From positions 62,001-126,000 of the forward strand of contig NZ_JBHJMR010000010.1 of the NCBI RefSeq assembly GCF_042310355.1: DNA of 64,000 nucleotides, in the 5' to 3' direction. The notes under the pieces are model-generated. The model was not told the DNA's origin, made no database searches, and was given only the letters and a program-made list of their open reading frames with translations. The position numbers and the translations under genes were made by a program. Shown in pieces: positions 51,707 to 60,354 of the stretch. Positions within the stretch are counted from its first letter, which is position 1; each line of letters starts with the position of its first letter. The stretch comes from Wenzhouxiangella sp042310355 (lineage in GTDB: Bacteria; Pseudomonadota; Gammaproteobacteria; Xanthomonadales; Wenzhouxiangellaceae).

Positions 51707-53514
51707 GATGCCAGCTCCGCGGTCGAGACCACGCGGTTCTTGCCGCGCGCCTTGCCGGCATACATGGCATCGTCGACGCGTTTGACGAGATCGTTGAAGC
51801 CCGCCCCGGGTTCGATCTCGGTCAAGCCAAAGGTCATCGTCAGCGACAGCGGTCGTCCACTCACCCTGGGCGGCGACTCCTCGATGGCGCGCCGCAGGTT
51901 CTCCGACACGCTTCGCGCGCCGCTCTCGCGGGTGCCGGGGAGGAGAATGAGAAACTCCTCCCCACCCCATCGGGCGGCCACATCCACGCCGCGCACCTGG
52001 TTTCTGATCAAGTTTGCAACGTGAACGAGCACATCGTCGCCGACCTGGTGACCGAGGGTGTCGTTGATTCGCTTGAAGCTGTCGATATCGGCCATGATCA
52101 GCGAAGAAGGTTCGTTATCCTCGTTGCGGCGCAGCAGGGCCCGGTCGATCCTTTCGCTCATGTCGCGCCGATTGGACAAACCCGTCAGCGGGTCCGTGCG
52201 TGCGGCCCGGTCGAGCGTGTGCGAGACCCGACGTCCGAGGCGGAGACGGCTGTAGAGCAGGGCCATGACCACCAGCAGCAGGACCACCGTGATAATCGAG
52301 CCGGCAATGATCAGCCGTTGTCGCCTCAGCCGCTGCTCGGACACTTCCGATCGAGCGCGCTCGAGCGCCAGCTCGCGTTCAAGCTGGTCGGCGCGGAACG
52401 TCTGCTGCAGCTGTTCGACCCGGGCCGCCAGGTCCTCGGTGGCTTGCGCGTCGTTGAGTGACATCAGGCGCTCGAGCCGACGGAACGCCGACTGGTAGTC
52501 GCCGCGGGTCTCCAGCGCCGAGACCTGTCGCCGCAGTATCTGTTGAAGCAGAACCCGGTTTTCCCCGGGCACCAGCGCCTCGGCCTCGGCGAGCAACGCC
52601 AGAGCTTCATCCTCCCGTCCGAGTGCCAGATACGCATCGGCGCCGGTCTGCAACGAGTTGACCACGCCTGTGGTGTCGCCCACCTCGCGTCGCAGCTCGA
52701 GCGATTGCTCGTGGTAATCGAGTGCCTCTTCGACCCGGCCAAGATGAATCAAGGCGCGAGCGATATTGTCGGCGGCGTACGCGATTCCGCGCGGATTCTC
52801 GAGTTCTTCGAACAAGCCCAGCGCACGACGGTTGTAATCGAAGTTGGCTTGGTGCTCGGCCCGTGCCGCCTCGGAATCGCCGGCTTCGGCATGGGATTCG
52901 GCCATGCGTGCCGCCAGCGCTCCGAGATTGACCAGCGTGCCGGCGATGCCTTCCTGCCAGCCGATCTCTTCGAAACCCTCGAGGGCCTGGCCGTGGTAGA
53001 CGCGCGCCTCTTCCCAGTTGCCCAAGGAGTTGTGAAGGTTGCCGATATTGCCGGCCGCGCGCGCGGCGCCGCCGATATCATCGGCTGCCCGGCTCGCCTC
53101 CAGCGCCGCGAGATAGTGTTCCAGCGCTCGGTCGTGGGCGCCGATCTCCCAGAAAACCACGCCGGCCGTTCGTCGCACCGAGGCGATCCGGACCGGATCC
53201 GTCACGTCCCCGGCCAGGACCAGGGCCTGGTCGACGGCTTCGATCGCCGCCTCGTGCTCACCCAGGATATGCAGGTTCGAGGCCACCGCACCATGTACCA
53301 TCATGACGCCCGCAGTACATTCGGCGACCGCGCTATCCGCCAGGCGTTCGAGCAACTCACGCCCCCGCTCGACGCCCTCGGCCGCATTGCGATCTCGCAT
53401 GGCGCGAATCGATTCGGCCTGCTCGAGCAAATCACCGCAGGAAGGCTGCTGCGACGCAACCGGCTGCATGGCGAGCACGGCGGCAATGGATAAAATCGTC
53501 AGAAGCCGGACCAT
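51703..53514 (-). CDS. Periplasmic-TPR diguanylate cyclase
   Basis: The product is 603 residues: signal peptide (MVRLLTILSIAAVLAMQPVA), about 380 residues of TPR repeats outside the membrane (EEARVYHGQALEGFEEIG, RVEEALDYHEQSLELRREVG), a coiled coil, one membrane helix (LIIAGSIITVVLLLVVMALLYS), and a GGDEF domain. The active site reads GGEEF, and the inhibitory RxxD is present as RGVD five residues before it, so c-di-GMP synthesis with product inhibition is expected. ATG 53514 is preferred over an open 34-codon upstream extension. queC overlaps its stop. Confidence 0.92.
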   Translation of the reverse strand: MVRLLTILSIAAVLAMQPVASQQPSCGDLLEQAESIRAMRDRNAAEGVERGRELLERLADSAVAECTAGVMMVHGAVASNLHILGEHEAAIEAVDQALVLAGDVTDPVRIASVRRTAGVVFWEIGAHDRALEHYLAALEASRAADDIGGAARAAGNIGNLHNSLGNWEEARVYHGQALEGFEEIGWQEGIAGTLVNLGALAARMAESHAEAGDSEAARAEHQANFDYNRRALGLFEELENPRGIAYAADNIARALIHLGRVEEALDYHEQSLELRREVGDTTGVVNSLQTGADAYLALGREDEALALLAEAEALVPGENRVLLQQILRRQVSALETRGDYQSAFRRLERLMSLNDAQATEDLAARVEQLQQTFRADQLERELALERARSEVSEQRLRRQRLIIAGSIITVVLLLVVMALLYSRLRLGRRVSHTLDRAARTDPLTGLSNRRDMSERIDRALLRRNEDNEPSSLIMADIDSFKRINDTLGHQVGDDVLVHVANLIRNQVRGVDVAARWGGEEFLILLPGTRESGARSVSENLRRAIEESPPRVSGRPLSLTMTFGLTEIEPGAGFNDLVKRVDDAMYAGKARGKNRVVSTAELAS

Positions 53515-53639
53515 ACCGCAGAGTATAGCGGCCCGGGGCGGGCGCGATGACGCATTTGACCGACTCGGTGGCGCATCCAGAATCAGGCGTGACCGAGAAT
53601 TGCAGACTGTCGCCATGATCGAGCGGCCTGGCGGCGCTC

Positions 53640-53717
53640 GGTTCGAATGGGGATTGGATATGAAAAAGCCCCGTCGAGTGACGAGGCTGCTTCTGAATTT
53701 GGCGCGCCCGGCAGGAT
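53640..53717 (-). repeat. tRNA-Arg tail repeat, distal copy A
   Basis: This 78-base block repeats the 3' end of the tRNA-Arg gene (about 17 bases of the acceptor and T-stem side), the adjacent TTCAG spacer, the terminator hairpin (53663-53688) and the following AT-rich bases up to a GGTTCGAAT. It is separated from copy B by 185 bases start to start. About 105 bases of GC-rich, hairpin-rich spacer take the place of the tRNA body. Confidence 0.85.
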
Positions 53718-53824
53718 TGCTGCGCGGCCTTCGGCCGCTTGGCCTACGGGCCGGAAGTGCTGCGCACTTCAGCGAGCTTGCGCCTGGCGGCGCTCGGTTC
53801 GAACCTGACTTGTCATTGGTCGCA

Positions 53825-53903
53825 GGTTCGAATCGAGATTAGATACGAAAAAGCCCCGTCGAGTGACGAGGCTGCTTCTGAATTTGGCGCGCCCGGCAGG
53901 ATG
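53825..53903 (-). repeat. tRNA-Arg tail repeat, middle copy B
   Basis: Almost identical to copy A and to the block following the true tRNA (54002-54080), with substitutions mainly near the GGTTCGAAT end. The terminator hairpin is at 53848-53873. The next copy starts 177 bases further on. Spacers after copies A and B share GCTGCGCGGCCTTCGGCCGCTT at their beginning and then diverge. The gap 53515-53639, before copy A, shows nothing recognisable. Confidence 0.85.
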
Positions 53904-54024
53904 GCTGCGCGGCCTTCGGCCGCTTGCCCTTCGGGCTGGCGCTTCGCTTCAGCGATTGTGCGCTGCGCGCACAATTCGAACCAGGATTGTTATTTGTCGC
54001 AGGTTCGAATGGGGATTAGATATG

Positions 54025-54050
54025 AAAAAGCCCCGTCGAGTGACGAGGCT
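54025..54050 (-). terminator. Rho-independent terminator of tRNA-Arg
   Basis: On the minus strand AGCCTCGTCACTCGACGGGGCT forms a stem-loop followed by five T residues, 12 bases after the tRNA CCA end. The same terminator occurs twice more downstream (53848-53873 and 53663-53688). Confidence 0.85.
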
Positions 54051-54061
54051 GCTTCTGAATT

Positions 54062-54138
54062 TGGCGCGCCCGGCAGGATTCGAACCTGCGACACCCGCCT
54101 TCGGAGGGCGGTACTCTATCCAGCTGAGCTACGGGCGC
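54062..54138 (-). tRNA. tRNA-Arg (anticodon CCG)
   Basis: The 77-base gene has acceptor arms GCGCCCG and CGGGCGC, D-arm GCTC...GAGT, anticodon stem CCGCC/GGCGG with loop CTCCGAA giving anticodon CCG (reads CGG), T-arm GCAGG TTCGAAT CCTGC and an encoded CCA. It is transcribed on the minus strand towards two partial copies of its own 3' end. A TACAAT box lies 10 bases upstream. Confidence 0.95.
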
Positions 54139-54148
54139 GTAGCGGAGC

Positions 54149-54154
54149 ATTGTA
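54149..54154 (-). promoter_or_regulatory. -10 element of tRNA-Arg
   Basis: TACAAT on the minus strand matches five of six consensus positions and ends ten bases before the mature tRNA 5' end. No strong -35 hexamer is visible at 16-18 bases upstream. Confidence 0.5.
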
Positions 54155-54310
54155 ACGCAATCGCGTTTGCCTTCGACAGCCCGCAAGCGCCGGGCATGCT
54201 GCGGCCGGCCGGCCGCATCACGTACACTGCTGGCATCAGCCGACCGCGTTCGCTGCGCATGGAGCGGCGGGGTCGGAGTTCCATCGAGCACGACGGGTAG
54301 GCCATCCACC

Positions 54311-55549
54311 ATGACCGCGCAGAAACTGCTCATTCTCGACGACGACGCGATGATCGGAGACACGATCGAGCGTATTGCGCGAACCGCCGGCTTCGAGTCG
54401 AAGGTCACCCAGCACGCCGAAGCCTTCTTCCGGGCGCTCGATAGCTGGCAGCCCTCCCACATCGCCCTCGACCTGATCATGCCCGAAATGGACGGCGTGG
54501 AAGTGATGGTCGAACTCGCGCGTCGCGGCTGCCGGGCCAGCATCATCATCACCAGCGGCGTGGGCAGCCGCGTGCTCGATGCGGCGGCACGCTCGGCCGC
54601 CGAGCACGGCCTTCCCATTGCCGGCGTGGTATCCAAGCCATTTTCGCCGGAGCAGCTGCGGGAACTCCTCCTGCGCTCGACCGGCGAATCCGGGATCGGC
54701 TCCTCACCGGCAGCGGAACAGGACGGCGCCGCCGCCGATATCGGTCGCGAAGAGCTCGAAACGGCGATCGAGGAGCAACAGATCAGCCTGGTCTACCAGC
54801 CCAAGGTCCATTGCCGCAGTCGGCGCCTGGCCGGCTTCGAAGCCCTGGTGCGCTGGAACAGCCCCGAGCGCGGCCTGGTTCTGCCCTCGCACTTCATTCC
54901 GGTCGCCGAGTCCTGCGGACTGATCGGCAGCCTCACGCGTCGCGTCATCACCGGGGCCCTGGGCTGGTTCGGCGGCGAGCTGGTGCACGCGCTCGAGGGG
55001 GGCGAGTGCAGCGGCAGTGCCGCAGGGCACCCCGGGCCCACCCTCTCGATCAACCTGTCGGCCCGTTCGCTCGACGACACCGACTTCGTCGATCATGTCG
55101 CGGGGCTGTGTGAGCAGGCGAAGTTGAGTCCGCACCGAATCGTCTTCGAGTTGACCGAGACGAGCGCCATGGAGGATCCGGTTTCCTCGCTGGACCTGCT
55201 CACCCGCCTGCGGATGAAAGGCTTCCAGCTATCGATCGACGACTTCGGCACCGGCTACTCGTCGATGCTGCAGCTCGTGCGCCTGCCGTTCTCGGAAATC
55301 AAGGTGGACAAGTCCTTCGTCATGTCGGCGGCGCGCTCGCCGGAGTCTCGCGCCGTCATCCGCTCGATCATCGAACTGGGTCATTCCCTGGGGCTGCAGG
55401 CCACCGCCGAAGGCGTGGAAGACCAGGCGACGCTGGACCACCTGACCCGGATTGGCTGCAATCTCGCCCAGGGCTACCTCATCGCACGGCCGTTGACCGG
55501 CGAACAGGCCATGGAATGGACGACGAGCCACCTTACCGACTGGAAGTAG
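54311..55549 (+). CDS. Response regulator with EAL c-di-GMP phosphodiesterase domain
   Basis: The product is 412 residues. The receiver domain (1-120) has LDDD at 9-12, phospho-acceptor Asp54 and the SKPF Lys. The EAL domain (from about 145) keeps EAL at 177-179, NLSARS, ELTET, DDFGTGYSS, KVDKSF and AEGVED, so it should hydrolyse c-di-GMP. This RR-EAL layout resembles RocR-type regulators. The frame is open 48 codons upstream, but the ATG at 54311 begins the receiver fold. The last 17 bases overlap the convergent GGDEF-EAL gene. The kinase partner is not in the window. Confidence 0.93.
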   Translation: MTAQKLLILDDDAMIGDTIERIARTAGFESKVTQHAEAFFRALDSWQPSHIALDLIMPEMDGVEVMVELARRGCRASIIITSGVGSRVLDAAARSAAEHGLPIAGVVSKPFSPEQLRELLLRSTGESGIGSSPAAEQDGAAADIGREELETAIEEQQISLVYQPKVHCRSRRLAGFEALVRWNSPERGLVLPSHFIPVAESCGLIGSLTRRVITGALGWFGGELVHALEGGECSGSAAGHPGPTLSINLSARSLDDTDFVDHVAGLCEQAKLSPHRIVFELTETSAMEDPVSSLDLLTRLRMKGFQLSIDDFGTGYSSMLQLVRLPFSEIKVDKSFVMSAARSPESRAVIRSIIELGHSLGLQATAEGVEDQATLDHLTRIGCNLAQGYLIARPLTGEQAMEWTTSHLTDWK

Positions 55550-57797
55550 CAAGCCAGGGAAGGCGACCCTCGATCATCGCGGCGATTTCGCCGGCCTCCA
55601 CCGGACGGGCGAACAGGAAACCCTGGGCGTAGGAGCATCGATAGCTCGCCAGCAGCGAGAGTTGCTCGTCGCTTTCGACGCCTTCGGCTACCGTCTGCAT
55701 GCCAAGATCGGCCGCCAGGGCGCAGATCGTTCGCGTGATCGCCTGATCCTCGGGATCGGAGACGATGTCGCGCACGAAACCCCGGTCGATCTTGACCACG
55801 GAGATCGGGAAATTCTTGAGGTAGCTCAGGGACGAATAACCGACTCCGAAATCGTCGACGACGATGCGCATGCCGATTTCGTCGAGCTTGTGCAGCATGC
55901 GCCGATTGCGGGCCAGGTTTTCGATCAGCACCTCTTCGGTGATCTCCAGGTGCAGTCGCTCGGGTTCGATGCGGTACTGGTGCAGCAGTACGCTGAGCTG
56001 CTCGGCGAATCCCGCCTCGTGGATCTGGGCGCCGGAAACGTTGACGGCCAGCCACGGCAGGTTGTCGGAAAGTTGCTTCCAGCGGGACAAGTCCGACAGC
56101 GCGCGGTCGAGCGCAAACTGCCCGAGCCGTCCGATGATGCCGGTTTCTTCGGCCACGCGGATGAATTCCTGCGGCGGCACGGCATAGCCTTCCCGGTGAT
56201 CCCAGCGCAGCAGCGCCTCGACACCGCGCATGGACAAGTCGCGCATGTCGACGATCGGCTGGTAGACAACGCGAAAGTCGCCGTCCTCCAGGGCGTGGCG
56301 GATATCCCGGCTGAGATTGAGGCGATGCTGCGCCTGGGCGAGCATCTCGCGCGTGAACACGGCGAACTGGTTGCGTCCGGCGTTCTTGGCCTTGAACAGC
56401 GCCGTGTCGGCATTCTGGATCAACTCGGTCACCGACCGGCCCGATTCCGGGTAGTAGGCGATACCGATGCTGCCGGAGATGAACAGGCGGTGGTCCTCTA
56501 CGGCGAAACCGCCGTCGAGCGAGCGCAGGATGTTGCCGGCCAGTTGCTCGATCTGATCGCGGTCGGCGCGCTCGACCGCGATCAGGAATTCATCGCCGCC
56601 GTGGCGACCAATGAAGTCGCGGTCGCGCAACACGCCCGCCAGCCGGCGCGGGACCTCGCACAACAGCTGGTCCCCCAGCTGGTGGCCAAGCGAATCGTTG
56701 ATGTCCTTGAACTGGTCGAGGTCCAGGAACAGGACCGCCAGCTGGGTTGTATGGTCGCCGTGGTGTTCGATCTTCTCGGCCAGGCGGCGTGATATCCCGG
56801 ATCGATTGGGCAGCCCCGTCAGACCGTCGTGGTTGACCAGGAATGCCAACTCGCGCTCGGCCGCTTCGCGCTCGCCGACCTCTTCCTCCAGGCGTCGGTT
56901 GGCGCGCGAGAGCACCCGGGCCTGGCCGCTGGCGTTGAGCCCCAGGAACACCACCGCGGCCAGCAGCAGCGACAGCAGGATCCCGCTCAGCAGGACAACC
57001 CCGGGCATGGCGGTACTCAGTTGATCCCGGATCTCGTCGCTGACGGCGAACTCGAACAGGAAACCGGCCTCGTCGTTGTCCAGGTCGACGGTAAAACCCG
57101 CGTCCCATTGATCCGGCAAGGGCCGGGGCGGAAAGGGATAGACGTCCCGCCCCCGGGCAACCACGTGCAGATCGAGCGACTCGCGGAAAAGAGCGGGAAT
57201 CATGGCGTCGACGGCTTCGGGGAGATCCATCGTGGCGGCGAGATACCCGACGTGCCCATCATCGGTACCGATCGGCGTGATCATGCTGATGCCCGGTCTC
57301 GAGTCGGGAAGAATCCGCGGGCGGGTCACCACGATCTCGCCGGTCGCCCGGGCCACCGCGATTGCCGGACGGATATCCTCGTCAACCGGGAAGCGCTCGC
57401 CGAGCGACACCAGTTCGGTATCGCGGCTGCGAACCCACAGCACGGAAAGATCGGGCCCGAGAACAGCCAGCGTTCGATAATATTCATAGTGCGACAGAAA
57501 CTGGCCGGCGTTGATTTCCCAGCCGTCACGGTCGTCCAGGCCGTAGTGCGCCAGGCGCGTCGACATGCGTCGATGCGCGTTCATCTGCTCGCTCAAATCG
57601 GTGAGAACGTCGGCTTCGATATAGCCGGCCAGGTTGCCGACGTAGCGTGCCAGCGAGGCATCCTCGGCCGACTGCAGGCCACGGTAGACGAAAAGCGTTC
57701 CGGCGATTCCGGCCAGCAGCAGGAGTCCGGCCAACAACGGACTCCAGCGCTGAGGCTGATCGAAACGACGATCGCTGGCGGGAGCCGGCGGACTCAC
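55533..57797 (-). CDS. Membrane GGDEF-EAL protein with periplasmic sensor
   Basis: The product is 754 residues starting at GTG 57797. A membrane helix at about 18-40, an extracellular CHASE4-like domain (to about 260; EADVLTDLSEQMNAHRRMSTR, then ITPIGTDDGHVGYLAATMDL) and a second helix (VVLLSGILLSLLLAAVVFLGL) precede GGDEF and EAL domains. The GGDEF site is intact, with RDRD as inhibitory site. The EAL site is also intact (EALLRW, ITEEVLIE, DDFGVGYSS, AEGVES). Both activities are possible, so the net direction cannot be told from sequence. Confidence 0.92.
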   Translation of the reverse strand: MSPPAPASDRRFDQPQRWSPLLAGLLLLAGIAGTLFVYRGLQSAEDASLARYVGNLAGYIEADVLTDLSEQMNAHRRMSTRLAHYGLDDRDGWEINAGQFLSHYEYYRTLAVLGPDLSVLWVRSRDTELVSLGERFPVDEDIRPAIAVARATGEIVVTRPRILPDSRPGISMITPIGTDDGHVGYLAATMDLPEAVDAMIPALFRESLDLHVVARGRDVYPFPPRPLPDQWDAGFTVDLDNDEAGFLFEFAVSDEIRDQLSTAMPGVVLLSGILLSLLLAAVVFLGLNASGQARVLSRANRRLEEEVGEREAAERELAFLVNHDGLTGLPNRSGISRRLAEKIEHHGDHTTQLAVLFLDLDQFKDINDSLGHQLGDQLLCEVPRRLAGVLRDRDFIGRHGGDEFLIAVERADRDQIEQLAGNILRSLDGGFAVEDHRLFISGSIGIAYYPESGRSVTELIQNADTALFKAKNAGRNQFAVFTREMLAQAQHRLNLSRDIRHALEDGDFRVVYQPIVDMRDLSMRGVEALLRWDHREGYAVPPQEFIRVAEETGIIGRLGQFALDRALSDLSRWKQLSDNLPWLAVNVSGAQIHEAGFAEQLSVLLHQYRIEPERLHLEITEEVLIENLARNRRMLHKLDEIGMRIVVDDFGVGYSSLSYLKNFPISVVKIDRGFVRDIVSDPEDQAITRTICALAADLGMQTVAEGVESDEQLSLLASYRCSYAQGFLFARPVEAGEIAAMIEGRLPWLATSSR

Positions 57798-57985
57798 GGG
57801 GTCGATCCGGTGGATGGCAATGCGACTGGAGACGGGATAGGCATGAAATGACGGGGCTGGGTTGCCCGACCCTGATGACGTGAGTTTCTCTTGATCGTTC
57901 GCAGTATAGCGCAGGCTCCCGGCAGGTCACAGCTTGTGAACCGACTGGTAGACTGAACCCGGCAATTCAGCGGATACATGTATTC

Positions 57986-58405
57986 ATGCTCGTTCTCAAG
58001 GCTCTGGCCGCCGGCGTCCTGGTCGGCGCTATCGTGATCGAGGCGACCCTGGCCGGCCTGAAGTCTCTCCTGCCCGCGGCGACCCTGCTCGTCGATGCCG
58101 GCGAGCGTTTCACAGCGCCGCTGGTCTGGCCCCTGCTGCCGCTGCCGGCATTGATCTGGATGCTGGGCGGGGCGCTGGGTGGCGCCATGGCCGGCGCGAT
58201 GGCACCGAGATCCGGCTGGGGGCTGGGCGCTGGCCTGCTGCTGGGTCTTCCGGCCTTCCTCGTTGTCGGAATGGCCACGCCCGGCAATCCGGCCGCGCTC
58301 CTGGCTGCGTCCGTGCCACTCGCCGGCTCGGCCGCCGGGGCTGCCCTCGTGGCCCGGCTACGTCGTGAAGACGCTACTGTATCCACGAGCGGGCAGGCGG
58401 TATAA
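57986..58405 (+). CDS. Small multi-helix membrane protein
   Basis: The product is 139 residues with about four hydrophobic segments, rich in Gly, Ala and Leu (LGGALGGAMAGAMAP, GAGLLLGLPAFLVVGMA). I do not recognise the family. The TAA stop lies inside a TATAAT that is a good -10 box for the cytochrome gene 66 bases downstream. A shared role with the cytochrome is possible but only inferred from position. Confidence 0.75.
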   Translation: MLVLKALAAGVLVGAIVIEATLAGLKSLLPAATLLVDAGERFTAPLVWPLLPLPALIWMLGGALGGAMAGAMAPRSGWGLGAGLLLGLPAFLVVGMATPGNPAALLAASVPLAGSAAGAALVARLRREDATVSTSGQAV

Positions 58406-58406
58406 T
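58401..58406 (+). promoter_or_regulatory. Perfect -10 box (TATAAT) upstream of cytochrome c5
   Basis: TATAAT occurs at the end of the upstream gene, and its TAA is that gene's stop codon. The start would lie near 58413, giving a leader of about 60 bases with a GC hairpin (CGGCCCG and CGGGCCG). The -35 region is weak. Confidence 0.4.
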
Positions 58407-58471
58407 TCCGGTTTTTGCGGCCCGGCATCGGGCCGTGGTCCGCTTTCAGTCAATCGTGAGGTCCGTCCGGC

Positions 58472-58984
58472 GTGTCCGAGCAACATGATCGTCAATTCAT
58501 TCAAACGTTCAGCGCGGTGCTGGCCGGGCTGGCCGCCTTCACCGTGGTCATCATCGTGCTGGCCCTGATCATCCACAACCGCGAGTATGACGGCGAGCAA
58601 AGCGCCGCGCGACAGGCCGCCGTCGAAGAGCGACTGCAGCCGGTTGCCGGTGTCTACGCCGGCGAGACGGGACGCGCCGCGGCCCAGGCCGCCGCCGAAG
58701 AGGCGGCCGCCGGCAGCGAACAGCAGGTCGCGTTCGAGGGTTCGACCGACGGCGAGATGATCTACAGCCGTGTCTGCGCCGCCTGCCACGACTCCGGCGC
58801 TGCCGGTGCGCCGCGCATGGTCGCTGCCGAAATGGGGGAGCGGCTCTCCGACAAGGGCCGCGAAACGCTCGTTTCCAATGCCATCGATGGTATCAACGCC
58901 ATGCCCGCACGCGGTGGTCGAAGCGACCTCAGCGACGAGCAGGTCACCGCCTCGGTGGATTACATGCTCGACCAGGTGGAATAA
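58472..58984 (+). CDS. Cytochrome c5-like protein, membrane anchored
   Basis: The product is 170 residues: one N-terminal membrane helix (VLAGLAAFTVVIIVLALIIH), an Ala/Glu-rich linker, and a class I cytochrome c domain with the haem site CAACH and distal Met in NAMPARGG. It probably passes electrons in the periplasm to a terminal oxidase, as cytochrome c5/c4 do. The start is GTG at 58472. The last 25 bases overlap acpH on the other strand. Confidence 0.92.
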   Translation: MSEQHDRQFIQTFSAVLAGLAAFTVVIIVLALIIHNREYDGEQSAARQAAVEERLQPVAGVYAGETGRAAAQAAAEEAAAGSEQQVAFEGSTDGEMIYSRVCAACHDSGAAGAPRMVAAEMGERLSDKGRETLVSNAIDGINAMPARGGRSDLSDEQVTASVDYMLDQVE

Positions 58985-59568
58985 AGGCGAGCCCGCTCAC
59001 CGGCCATCTGCGCCTGCAGGTCCGGGAATAGCTTCAGAAATGCCTGCTCGATCGCGGCCTCGTGCTCGTCGAGCAGGCGTATTCCTTCCGCCAGCGGCCA
59101 GCGACGCCCATGGCGTTGCGCCAGCAGGCCGAAAATCTCCTCGAGCATGGCGCGCTCCCCGTAGCGCCGCCACAAGCCGCGGCTCTCGGCCCACAGGCTG
59201 AAGCGCACCAGCCTTGGCGGCAGTCCCGCGCGATGCCTCGCCAAAGTCCGGTCGATCTCGTCGGCCAGTTGCTCGAGCGGCATGGGCCCGAAGCGCGACC
59301 AGTGGCGCGTGAGCATGTAGTCGAACAGCACATCGAAGATCACGCCGCCGTAACGCCGCCAGGGTGGTTCGAGGCCGTCGAGCAGGCCGAACACGGCCGG
59401 GTGGGCGTCACTCAGGGTATCGATGCGCCGATGCAGTTCCACGCCGGCGGCCCAGCCCGCGGGAAGTTCGGCGAGGGCCTGCCGCCCCTTGACGTGATCC
59501 CCGAGAAATGCCCCGAGCCGTAACCCCTCGGGGGCGCCGGCAAGCACGACGTGCGCCAGATGATTCAT
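58960..59568 (-). CDS. acpH: Acyl carrier protein phosphodiesterase AcpH
   Basis: AcpH removes the phosphopantetheine arm from acyl carrier protein. The product is 202 residues (E. coli 193) with the family start MNHLAHVVLAG, LGAFLGDHVKGRQ, ELHRRIDTLSDAHP and the metal region RYGGVIFDVLFDYML. ATG 59568 gives the conserved N-terminus; 28 codons further upstream are open but not conserved. It overlaps the cytochrome gene by 25 bases in convergent orientation. Confidence 0.92.
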   Translation of the reverse strand: MNHLAHVVLAGAPEGLRLGAFLGDHVKGRQALAELPAGWAAGVELHRRIDTLSDAHPAVFGLLDGLEPPWRRYGGVIFDVLFDYMLTRHWSRFGPMPLEQLADEIDRTLARHRAGLPPRLVRFSLWAESRGLWRRYGERAMLEEIFGLLAQRHGRRWPLAEGIRLLDEHEAAIEQAFLKLFPDLQAQMAGERARLYSTWSSM

Positions 59569-59685
59569 GCCGGATCGGGATCCTGCAGCCGTCGGTTTGA
59601 GTGAGTTATGATGATGCCCCCGCAATGGGCCACGCGGCAAGTTCGGTGGCACTCAAGCGGCGCTGGCAACCGTCAAGGACCCTGC

Positions 59686-60345
59686 ATGGATACCGACCCG
59701 GCCCACTTCCCGAGCGAATCCACCGAACTGTTCATTTCCGGCCCGGCCGGGCGCATCGAATGCCTGGCCGACCTGCCCGAAAGCGACGACGAGCGGCCGG
59801 CAACGGCCGTCATCTGTCATCCGCATCCCCAGCACGGCGGCACGCTGCGCAACAAGGTCGTGACCATCATGGAGCGCAGCCTGCGCGAGCTCGGTTTGCG
59901 CACGGTGCGCTTCAACTTCCGCGGCGTGGGTGACAGCGAAGGCGAGTTCGACGACGGAGACGGCGAAACGGACGACCTGATGGCGGTGATCGACTGGGTC
60001 CGCAAGGTCCGGCCCGACGACGATCTGTGGCTGGGCGGCTTTTCCTTCGGATCCTACATCGCGCTCAGGGCCGCCCAGGATCTGCCGGTGCGCCAGCTCA
60101 TCTCGATCGCACCACCGGTCGAACGATACGGGTTCGAGGACCTGCAGCCACCCAACTGCCCCTGGCTGGTCGTCCAGGGCGACGAGGACGAAGTGGTATC
60201 GCCCGAGGCCGTCTACGCCTGGGCCCAGAAACTGGGGCAGGATGCCAACCTGGTGGTGATGGAAGGCACGGGACACTTCTTTCACCGGCGCCTGATGGAC
60301 CTGCGCGGCCTGATCAAGAATCACGTCCAGCCCAACCTGCCCTGA
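59686..60345 (+). CDS. Alpha/beta hydrolase (YpfH/XynC-like small hydrolase)
   Basis: The product is 219 residues with CHPHPQHGGTLRNKVV at the oxyanion strand, nucleophile elbow GGFSFGS and the late Asp/His (GDEDEVVSP and GTGHFFHRRL). This matches the cytosolic hydrolase family with HPHPxxGG and N-K-V motifs found in many proteobacteria; its substrate is not known to me. An AAGGA seven bases before ATG 59686 decides the start over an upstream ATG. zapE follows after nine bases. Confidence 0.88.
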   Translation: MDTDPAHFPSESTELFISGPAGRIECLADLPESDDERPATAVICHPHPQHGGTLRNKVVTIMERSLRELGLRTVRFNFRGVGDSEGEFDDGDGETDDLMAVIDWVRKVRPDDDLWLGGFSFGSYIALRAAQDLPVRQLISIAPPVERYGFEDLQPPNCPWLVVQGDEDEVVSPEAVYAWAQKLGQDANLVVMEGTGHFFHRRLMDLRGLIKNHVQPNLP

Positions 60346-60354
60346 CCGTTACTG

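Noticed and set aside
53863..54300. Plus-strand frame containing PAGFEPATPAFGGRYSIQ
   Set aside because: This is the well-known false peptide obtained by translating the antisense strand of a tRNA gene. The similar MKKPRRVTRLLLN frame repeats only because the terminator repeats.
58413..58440. Terminator between the membrane protein and cytochrome c5 genes
   Set aside because: The GC hairpin is preceded, not followed, by the T-run on the plus strand, and has A residues after it on the minus strand.
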